This document shows positions 15,434-20,487 of a stretch of DNA of 20,487 bases, one piece after another (positions within the stretch are counted from its first letter, which is position 1; every line of letters begins with the position of its first letter). The stretch is from Limisphaerales bacterium. Lineage in GTDB: Bacteria > Verrucomicrobiota > Verrucomicrobiia > Limisphaerales > UBA11358. The translations under genes were made by a program, and so were the position numbers. Under the pieces are notes generated by a model. It worked only from the letters and a program-made list of their open reading frames with translations, did no database searches and was not told the DNA's origin. Location: contig DAIDJC010000025.1 in NCBI GenBank assembly GCA_027451565.1, positions 1 through 20,487 of the forward strand. Reading direction: 5' to 3'.

Positions 15434-15700
15434 TCAAACTGTTGCGCGCCCAAGCACCTCGGTTATTTTCACCCCAAACCGGTCTTCTATCACCACCACC
15501 TCCCCGCGGGCAATCAGTTTCCCGTTGATGCTTATTTCCACCGGCGCATCCGCAGCTTTGTCCAGTTGGATGACTGATCCAAGCGTCAATTGCAGCACTT
15601 CCCTCATGGGTAACTGGCATCCTCCCAGCTCAATGGTCAGGCTTACCGGCACATCCATGACCAGGTTGAGGTTTGCGTTTTGTTCGGCGGTGGTGTTCAT
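15434..15700 (-). CDS. fliN: Flagellar motor switch protein FliN
   Basis: FliN forms the lower part of the C ring and binds FliM and the export ATPase complex. From ATG 15700 it is 88 residues, essentially one SpoA domain: LVMDVPVSLTIELGGCQLPMREVLQL (about 13-38), GSVIQLDK, then NGKLIARGEVVVIEDRFGVKITE at the end. It lacks the roughly 50-residue N-terminal extension of E. coli FliN (137 aa), and is not a FliY-type phosphatase fusion. The ATG overlaps the fliM stop (ATGA, 15700-15697); the frame is open further upstream, but that would lie inside fliM. Confidence 0.95.
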   Translation of the reverse strand: MNTTAEQNANLNLVMDVPVSLTIELGGCQLPMREVLQLTLGSVIQLDKAADAPVEISINGKLIARGEVVVIEDRFGVKITEVLGRATV

Positions 15701-16668
15701 GCGGTTTGGGGATTTTGAATGGGGGCGGTGAGTTGCACCGCCCATTTGCCGCCGGTGGTGCCTGGACGACCGGTGAATTTGGGGATGCGATTTAAGAGCA
15801 CCTGCACCTCGGTGGCGGAATTCTGGTCCAACAGCAGTAAATCACCCGGCTTCAGACGGGTGATATCGGAGGCCGAAAGTTTCAGCCCCTCCCATTCCAC
15901 CAGCACCGGCACCTTGATTTCGTTGAGAACAGGGTTCCAAGTGGGCGTCGAGACCTGCAACGGAGTGTCTTCCTCCGCCGGATGGGCAGGCGCCAGAAGG
16001 CGCATCAAGGGCTCCAATGTGGCGTAGGGAAAACTAAGTTGGATGGTCTCTGTCTGTTCTCCTATCCCGCCAACCAGGCTCAGTATCAAAATGGCCGTGT
16101 CCGGAGTGGCGGTCTGAAGAAAGCGGCTGTTGTTTTCATGGCCCAGAAGTGAAGGCTTGAGATCCCGCAGTTCCGGCCAGTGGTTGCACCATTCATTGAT
16201 GATCAATTGGGACACCTGATTGGTTAACACCACTTCAATTTCAGTTAGTTCGCGGCTTTCCTCAGGCATCTGCCCGGGCCCGCCCAGCATGCGGTCCACA
16301 AACATCAATGCCATTCGCAACGGCATCACCAGCAGCCCCACCCCCTTCAGCGGCTCCGTCTTGAACAGGGATATGTGCGTGGGATTTGGCAGGCTTTCCG
16401 TGAATTTTTGGTAGCCCACGATCTGAACTTTTGAGAGTTGCAGCGAAAATTCCAGCCGCAAATACACGGCCAGCCTTGCAGCCAGCGCCCGCACGATCTG
16501 CTCGTGCCGCTGGCGGATGCGTCTCAGCTCGCTCGGGGTCAAAAAACCGGACTGGCGAAAATCATGCCCCCGAATGCTGCTGGATTTATGGCTTTCCCGC
16601 ACGCCGCGAGCCGTAAGCACGTGCACTTCCCCGGTCTCAGGCGCAGGCTGGGAGGGTGTTTCACTCAT
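15697..16668 (-). CDS. fliM: Flagellar motor switch protein FliM, lacking the CheY-binding N-terminal motif
   Basis: FliM is the central C-ring protein that transmits CheY-P binding to rotor direction. From ATG 16668 it has 323 residues. The middle domain starts FRQSGFLTPSELRRIRQRHEQIVRALAARL (about 38-66) and contains the FliG-binding GGPG (129-132). The C-terminal SpoA domain (about 235-310) has LSASDITRLKPGDLLLLD. The usual opening motif (LSQDEIDALL-type) is missing; the first 37 residues are Pro/Ser-rich with no recognisable CheY peptide. An upstream in-frame TTG at 16686 lies inside fliL and adds nothing of the kind. The gap to fliL is 4 bases. Confidence 0.95.
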   Translation of the reverse strand: MSETPSQPAPETGEVHVLTARGVRESHKSSSIRGHDFRQSGFLTPSELRRIRQRHEQIVRALAARLAVYLRLEFSLQLSKVQIVGYQKFTESLPNPTHISLFKTEPLKGVGLLVMPLRMALMFVDRMLGGPGQMPEESRELTEIEVVLTNQVSQLIINEWCNHWPELRDLKPSLLGHENNSRFLQTATPDTAILILSLVGGIGEQTETIQLSFPYATLEPLMRLLAPAHPAEEDTPLQVSTPTWNPVLNEIKVPVLVEWEGLKLSASDITRLKPGDLLLLDQNSATEVQVLLNRIPKFTGRPGTTGGKWAVQLTAPIQNPQTA

Positions 16669-16672
16669 GGGC

Positions 16673-17203
16673 TTATTGGATGGCAAATTCCGTGAGATAA
16701 ATCTGGTTCACCGTGGAATCTCCCAGGATGTTGTTGAACCCCGTTATCAATTCATTCCGTATGACGTTTCGCTCGCCGGGCTTTTCCAGGTCTGAAAGGG
16801 TTTTCGTAGCCAGGTCTCCGCACGCCATGTCCCGCAACTGGGCGTCATGGTCCGCCATCTTCTGCTTGAAATCCGACCCGCTTCCCTCCACCGACAGGCT
16901 GACCAAAAGATATCGGGCGCCCATCGTGTCCGCCACGTTCACCAGCAGCTTGGTCATGAGCACTGATTCCTGCTTGGCGTCCGGGCTGGACGATTTCTTG
17001 GCCGCGCCGGATCCGTCCGCCTGGACCACCTTGATGCCCAGTCCTTTTTGAAGCTGGGGAAGAATCACAAATTCCGCCACACCATACGCCAGAGCCGGCA
17101 TGACCAGGATGGTGATCAGTAACGGCAGCCATGCGGACAACCCGCCACTGCCGGCCTTGGCCGTCGGTTCCGCCGATGCGTTTTCCTTGGTGTCTTCAGC
17201 CAT
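16673..17203 (-). CDS. fliL: Flagellar basal body-associated protein FliL
   Basis: FliL is a single-pass membrane protein that surrounds or supports the stator. The 176-residue sequence has a charged cytoplasmic N-terminus (1-22), one membrane helix (about 24-46), a flexible Ala/Lys/Ser linker (about 60-80) and a periplasmic domain with the FliL pattern: LLVNVADTMGARYLLVSLSVEG followed by helices (ELITGFNNIL) and the terminal VNQIYLTEFAIQ. The last block is characteristic of FliL. It lies between flgE and fliM, the classical location, and begins 8 bases after the flgE stop. Confidence 0.93.
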   Translation of the reverse strand: MAEDTKENASAEPTAKAGSGGLSAWLPLLITILVMPALAYGVAEFVILPQLQKGLGIKVVQADGSGAAKKSSSPDAKQESVLMTKLLVNVADTMGARYLLVSLSVEGSGSDFKQKMADHDAQLRDMACGDLATKTLSDLEKPGERNVIRNELITGFNNILGDSTVNQIYLTEFAIQ

Positions 17204-17211
17204 GGCTCGCG

Positions 17212-18033
17212 TTAATGGACCAGGTTCACCAAATCCTGGAGAATCTGGTCGCCCGTTGAAATCACCTTGGTGTTGGCCTCATAACCGCGCTGTGTGACGA
17301 TTAGGGCAGTCAACTGGCTCGCCAGGTCCACGTTGGACATTTCGAGCGCGCCGGTCTGCAGGTTTCCCAATTGATTGGATCCCGGAGCCACGGGAGCGGT
17401 GAGCGGTCCAGCCCCCGCCATTCCGGTGTACAGGTTGTTTCCCACGCTTGCCAACTGGGTGGGGGCGGTGAAGTTTTGTAGCAACACCTGTCCTCCCACG
17501 TATTCCGTTCCGTCGGCCAGGGTGACGGTGATCTTGCCGTCTGAGCTGAAGCTGCTGCTCACCACCGCCGAAGTGTCGCCGCCAGGCGAATTGGCATTGG
17601 TCACCTGAATGTCGCCAATGGTCGTGCCAGCGGAATTGGTGTATCCCTGCACCCGCATGCCAGTGGCGGTCAAAAGGTAACCATTGGAATCAAGGGTGAA
17701 ATTCCCATCGCGTGTCACGTAGGTCTGGCCGCTGGTCGGGTCCTTCACAACAAAAAACCCGTTGCCATTGATGGCCAGGTTGCTTTGAACCCCGGTGTTG
17801 GTGATGGACCCTTGGGTAAACTGATTGGTGATGGAACTGGTTACCACCCCTTCACCAACCTGCTCGGTTCCGGCTGCGTTTGTGCCAATGGTCTGACTCA
17901 GGGCGTTGGCAAATTCCACATTGGCGGATTTGAAGCCCACAGTGTTCACATTGGCAATATTGTTGCCAATCACGTTCATTTCCTGCTGGAATTCGTCCAG
18001 CGCGCTGACGCCTGAATCTACGGATAGGAGCAT
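17212..18033 (-). CDS. flgE: Flagellar hook protein FlgE, short form
   Basis: This is the probable hook subunit. The 273-residue protein has the N-terminal D0 helix with VIGNNIANVNTVGFKSA (21-37), NGNGFFVV and YVTRDGNF in the middle, and a C-terminal D0 helix starting LEMSNVDLASQLTALIVTQRGYEAN and ending LQDLVNLVH, which is the FlgE pattern rather than FlgG. Salmonella FlgE has about 400 residues; this one lacks most of the outer D2 region and is close in length to the Bacillus subtilis hook protein. Position after fliK and flgD supports FlgE. It starts 45 bases after flgD in AT-rich DNA with no clear Shine-Dalgarno sequence. Confidence 0.88.
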   Translation of the reverse strand: MLLSVDSGVSALDEFQQEMNVIGNNIANVNTVGFKSANVEFANALSQTIGTNAAGTEQVGEGVVTSSITNQFTQGSITNTGVQSNLAINGNGFFVVKDPTSGQTYVTRDGNFTLDSNGYLLTATGMRVQGYTNSAGTTIGDIQVTNANSPGGDTSAVVSSSFSSDGKITVTLADGTEYVGGQVLLQNFTAPTQLASVGNNLYTGMAGAGPLTAPVAPGSNQLGNLQTGALEMSNVDLASQLTALIVTQRGYEANTKVISTGDQILQDLVNLVH

Positions 18034-18078
18034 AGTTTTATGATTGTTGGTTTATTGAATTGATGTTGTGGAAATCGT

Positions 18079-18600
18079 TTATTGGGCTGCCGCAGTGGTC
18101 GTTCCCGTGCTGCTGGTTGCGGGGGTGGTGCTGCTTGTCGGAGCCGTGCTGGTTGACCCGGCTGACGATGTGGTGGCAGGGGTCGGCGCCACGCTCACCA
18201 CCTGGCTCAGGCTATAGGGGGTGCCGTTGATATTTATTTGCGGCTGGCCGCCAGAGGAGGCCGAAGCCATGGCCACAGATTGCACCACCCCGCTGGTGGT
18301 GTCGCCCATCGAATCTGTCTGAACCGTCACCGTACTGCCTATGAGACTGTTCGCCTGCATCATGGATAGCGATGCAGACATCGCCGTCGTTTGGGTCAAC
18401 GACGTGAATTGCGCCATCTGCGAGGCCATTTGGGTGTCTGATTGCGGGTTGGTGGGATCCTGGTTTTCCATTTGTGCCACGAGCAATTGCAAAAAGTTTT
18501 GCTGCGTCAGCGTCTGTTGCGCCCCGTTGTTGATGGTGTCAGGCGAGGTTCCCCCGCTATTCAGTCCGTATGTGTTCGAAATTGATGTGGTGGCTGCCAT
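18079..18600 (-). CDS. flgD: Hook-capping protein FlgD with Ser/Thr-rich tail
   Basis: FlgD is the scaffold that caps the growing hook. The 173-residue protein carries the family N-terminal block NFLQLLVAQMENQDPTNPQSDTQMASQMAQFTSLTQ (35-70), the most diagnostic part, followed by SLIGSTVTVQ (85-94) and a beta-rich segment up to about 138. The Ig-like domain of long FlgD proteins (Salmonella 232 aa) is absent. In its place, residues 139-173 are nearly all Ser, Thr, Ala, Pro and Gly. An AAGAGAG-type stretch precedes ATG 18600. It follows fliK by 19 bases. Confidence 0.93.
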   Translation of the reverse strand: MAATTSISNTYGLNSGGTSPDTINNGAQQTLTQQNFLQLLVAQMENQDPTNPQSDTQMASQMAQFTSLTQTTAMSASLSMMQANSLIGSTVTVQTDSMGDTTSGVVQSVAMASASSGGQPQININGTPYSLSQVVSVAPTPATTSSAGSTSTAPTSSTTPATSSTGTTTAAAQ

Positions 18601-18619
18601 ATTGTGCTCTCTTGCTGGT

Positions 18620-20206
18620 TTAGGCCCAAAATTCCCATCCTGTTCCTGTCTTTGCTGCAGCGCGTTGCGCCCCGCCTCGAACCGCTGGCGCGGCGTTTGC
18701 AGTCGCAGTTTGCCTCAGCGATGCCATTTCGCCTTCCGGTGACTGTCGGGGTTGACCGCCGCCGCCGCCCGTGAATCCCCCAGCCTGGTCTGCCAAGGGC
18801 GCCATTTGTATCCCGCGCTGTTCCAATCGTTCCTGCAAATCCGGCCAATTCTGGCTCAAATGGTGATAATCCCCTTGCTGCAATGAAGCCTGGGCCGCTA
18901 TCCCGCCCCCATCCTGCCGCAGTTGTAATGAGATTTGAATGTCCGCAGCAGGTTTGATGACGATTGTCATGGAGTCATTCCCCGAGGACGCCAGCCGCAG
19001 TGCATTGGTGGCCACCATGTCATAGGTTTTCTCAATGTTCCCGGTTGCCGATCCCGACTGGTTGATGGAGGTTGACGTTGCCGCAGTTTCAATATGAATC
19101 GGCTGGCTCAATCCGCTCGTCGCAGCCCAACCAGTTTGCCCATTCATGCCTAACTCAGATTGCGAAGGCGACGATGTGCTTTTGCCAGCCGACTGAATTC
19201 CTGTGGTCGGCAAAAATTTCCCGGCCAGCTCGGCAGTTTTGGTTGGTTTCTCGGCTAAAAACATCGTTGCACCTGGTAGAGCACTAGGTGTGCCATGGCT
19301 TGATGACGGGGCTTGCCCCGATGAAGCCTCTACCCCCGGCTGATTGGCGAAAGTGCCAGATGACATTGCGCCATTCACTTTTTCAATCCCTTTGGTCACT
19401 GTTTGTGAGGTGGTGACTTGGGCCTGGGCTCTGGCAGAATTCTGAATTGCCTCGATCTGGATTGAATTGACAGCATTGTTAACCGCTTGCTCCGTCGGAG
19501 CTGGATTCATTTTCGTGGGTTGGACGGAAGAACCCGCCATGGTTGCCATGGTCGTGGTGGTTGGAGTGCCCTGAGCGGTTGAAATTTTCTGTGTCGCGGT
19601 TTGCGTTGGGTCCGAGTGCGCGGTCACGGGTGTTTTGGATGAAACCAGTTGTGATTCTGGCGCAGTTGCCGTTGCGGCCTCTGCAGGAGCCGCAAGCGAT
19701 TTTAACGGCGCCTCTTTGTTGGTGGTTCCCGCGGTGGACGCGCCGGCTATTGGGACTGCTTTTGAACTCAATGAAACGGGGGGCAAAGATGATGTGCCCA
19801 GGCCAGCCGATTGAATTCTGCCTTGCGCGGCAGGAACGGAAGTTTTGAAACCCGCTGGCAAAGACCCTTGGGCGGGTTGAATAAATGGCAGCATGCCGGT
19901 CGTATCCGGAATGGCGGGGGCCGGGATATTTGGCGTAAGAGTTGCGGAGTTTGCGGTCTTGTCTGTGCAAGTGGAATGGGCGGGTCGAGGCTTTTTATTG
20001 CTTGTGGGCGATGCTTGCGAAGTGGGATGCCCATTCAAGCTTGTCCCAGATGAAAAGATTCGCGTGGGCAGGGCGGTTTGGACCGGGGCGGATGGAACAA
20101 GGCCCGGCTCCGCAGGAGCATTCATATCCTTAGCCTGCGAATCAACTGGGTCGGAGGTTTTTAGGGGGCATGCAATCGGCGCCGTGCTTGGGGCGGGATG
20201 GGTCAA
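18620..20206 (-). CDS. fliK: Flagellar hook-length control protein FliK
   Basis: FliK measures hook length and triggers the FlhB switch. From TTG 20206 the product has 528 residues. About the first 390 are low-complexity, rich in Thr, Ser, Ala, Pro and Gln, as expected for the ruler part. The C-terminal hook-length domain lies at about 395-475, with SMTIVIKPAADIQISLQL, GGGIAAQASLQ and WPDLQERLEQRGIQMAPL. The usual LxPxxLGxVxVxL strand is altered. The start is uncertain: the frame stays open back past 20400 without ATG, GTG or TTG above 20206, and ATG 20125 (codon 28) is a further candidate. Position before flgD and flgE strongly supports the name. Confidence 0.88.
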   Translation of the reverse strand: MTHPAPSTAPIACPLKTSDPVDSQAKDMNAPAEPGLVPSAPVQTALPTRIFSSGTSLNGHPTSQASPTSNKKPRPAHSTCTDKTANSATLTPNIPAPAIPDTTGMLPFIQPAQGSLPAGFKTSVPAAQGRIQSAGLGTSSLPPVSLSSKAVPIAGASTAGTTNKEAPLKSLAAPAEAATATAPESQLVSSKTPVTAHSDPTQTATQKISTAQGTPTTTTMATMAGSSVQPTKMNPAPTEQAVNNAVNSIQIEAIQNSARAQAQVTTSQTVTKGIEKVNGAMSSGTFANQPGVEASSGQAPSSSHGTPSALPGATMFLAEKPTKTAELAGKFLPTTGIQSAGKSTSSPSQSELGMNGQTGWAATSGLSQPIHIETAATSTSINQSGSATGNIEKTYDMVATNALRLASSGNDSMTIVIKPAADIQISLQLRQDGGGIAAQASLQQGDYHHLSQNWPDLQERLEQRGIQMAPLADQAGGFTGGGGGQPRQSPEGEMASLRQTATANAAPAVRGGAQRAAAKTGTGWEFWA

Positions 20207-20400
20207 ATCGAAGTTGGCCGAAATTTTGTCAACGGGGATGGAACTTTGGGTTTGGCCCGTTTTAGAAGTCTGCGATACAGGCTGGCCTTGCTCATTATTT
20301 GGTGTGGAATTCGCCGGAGTGATTGGCGTGGGGCAAGGCCGGGGAGATGCCAGGGCCGCCCGCGAGCTGATCGCAAAGGCGCGGACGGCCGGAAAGTGAG
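20207..20400. other. Upstream region of fliK, no confident promoter
   Basis: These 194 bp separate the oxidoreductase stop from the fliK TTG. They contain a GC-rich hairpin (20354-20390), a 30-codon ATG ORF (20295-20203) whose TGA overlaps the fliK TTG, and an isolated TTGACA-like box (minus strand, 20232-20227) without a good -10. No sigma-54 element with correct spacing was found. The frame of fliK is open throughout, so part of this may be coding from a non-standard start. Confidence 0.5.
20354..20390 (-). terminator. GC-rich hairpin after the oxidoreductase gene, terminator-like but without T-tract
   Basis: On the minus strand GGCCGTCCGCG (20390-20380) pairs with CGCGGGCGGCC (20364-20354), an 11-bp stem with one G-U pair and a 15-nt loop. 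It begins 10 bases after the stop of the oxidoreductase gene. The following bases are CTGGCATCTC, with no run of T, so a standard intrinsic terminator is not complete. It may reduce read-through or stabilise the upstream mRNA 3' end. Confidence 0.4.
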
Positions 20401-20487
20401 CTACTGCTTGCGGCGCAGTGGTTCGATGACTGCAGCCATATCCTGCTCGCCGTACCCTTGGGAAACCGCCTCCTCAAACAGACTGCG
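20401..20487 (-). CDS. C-terminal end of a probable NAD(P)-dependent beta-hydroxyacid dehydrogenase
   Basis: Only the last 28 codons and the TAG stop (20403-20401) are inside the window. The fragment ends SLFEEAVSQGYGEQDMAAVIEPL followed by a basic tail. This resembles the last helices of the 3-hydroxyisobutyrate dehydrogenase/6-phosphogluconate dehydrogenase-like family, which often close with a Gly-x-x-Asp-x-x-Ala/Ser-Val-Ile pattern. The substrate cannot be judged. It is a metabolic gene with no evident link to the flagellum and marks the edge of the flagellar block. Confidence 0.6.
   Translation of the reverse strand, partial: RSLFEEAVSQGYGEQDMAAVIEPLRRKQ

Noticed and set aside
15434..15745. 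Longer FliN starting at 15745
   Set aside because: The extra 15 residues lie inside the end of fliM and resemble no FliN; ATG 15700 gives a 4-base overlap typical of the cluster.
17212..18033. Possible second FlgG rather than FlgE
   Set aside because: The length is close to FlgG, but the C-terminal LEMSNVDLASQ...VTQRGYEAN block and the fliK-flgD-flgE-fliL order point to the hook protein.
20227..20232. TTGACA box (minus strand) as a sigma-70 promoter for fliK
   Set aside because: The sequence 17 bp downstream (GATTTG) is a poor -10, and the box would place the transcript start at or past the TTG start codon.
20335..20352. TGGCATCTCCCCGGCC (minus strand) as a sigma-54 promoter for fliK
   Set aside because: The GG/GC spacing is right, but the -12 block reads GGCC rather than TTGC and the sequence is too GC-rich to be convincing.
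1..20487. Defence system, prophage, transposon or CRISPR content
   Set aside because: No transposase, integrase, phage, toxin-antitoxin or repeat-spacer pattern is visible on either strand; every long minus-strand gene is flagellar.

Overview
The window is one contiguous block of flagellar genes, all read on the minus strand (right to left), with a fragment of an unrelated oxidoreductase gene at the right-hand end. I see no RNA gene, mobile element or CRISPR array. P-ring (FlgI, FlgA) and L-ring (FlgH) proteins show a diderm, Gram-negative-type bacterium. The gene order, a non-lipidated FlgH and the small unnamed proteins suggest a deep-branching lineage, possibly Verrucomicrobiota or another PVC member. 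That placement is inference from memory of gene order, not something I could test.

Layout in the direction of transcription. Unit 1 (about 20206 to 8914): fliK, flgD, flgE (hook length, cap and hook), fliL, fliM, fliN (stator-associated protein and switch), fliO, fliP, fliQ, fliR, flhB, flhA (type III export gate), flhF (SRP-type GTPase). Unit 2 (8842 to 5810): a small membrane protein, fliA (sigma-28), motA, motB and a small four-cysteine protein. Unit 3 (5673 to beyond base 1): flgF, flgG (rod), flgA, flgH, flgI (rings), flgJ (rod cap), flgN (chaperone) and the first 127 codons of flgK (hook-filament junction). Within units the genes are packed tightly: eight junctions are 4-base stop/start overlaps, implying translational coupling. 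The only substantial gaps are the 71 bp before unit 2, the 136 bp before unit 3 and the roughly 194 bp before fliK.

Both gaps that open units 2 and 3 carry a well-formed sigma-54 (-24/-12) promoter with exact GG-N10-GC spacing. Each lies so close to its first gene that the predicted mRNA leader is only about 5-7 nt. Together with fliA inside unit 2, this points to an RpoN then FliA hierarchy with possibly leaderless sigma-54 transcripts.

Several proteins depart from the textbook pattern: FlhB has NPTR instead of NPTH at the autocleavage site, the neighbouring FliK has a divergent C-terminal domain, FlhF has altered G motifs, FliM lacks the N-terminal CheY-binding motif, FlgH lacks a lipobox cysteine, FlgD has a Ser/Thr-rich tail in place of its Ig-like domain, and FlgE is short. 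The genes fliE, flgB, flgC, fliF-J, flhG, fliC, flgL, flgM and all chemotaxis genes are not in the window. I do not see a wholly novel system. The strongest leads are the promoter architecture, the FlhB/FliK switch and the two unnamed co-operonic proteins.
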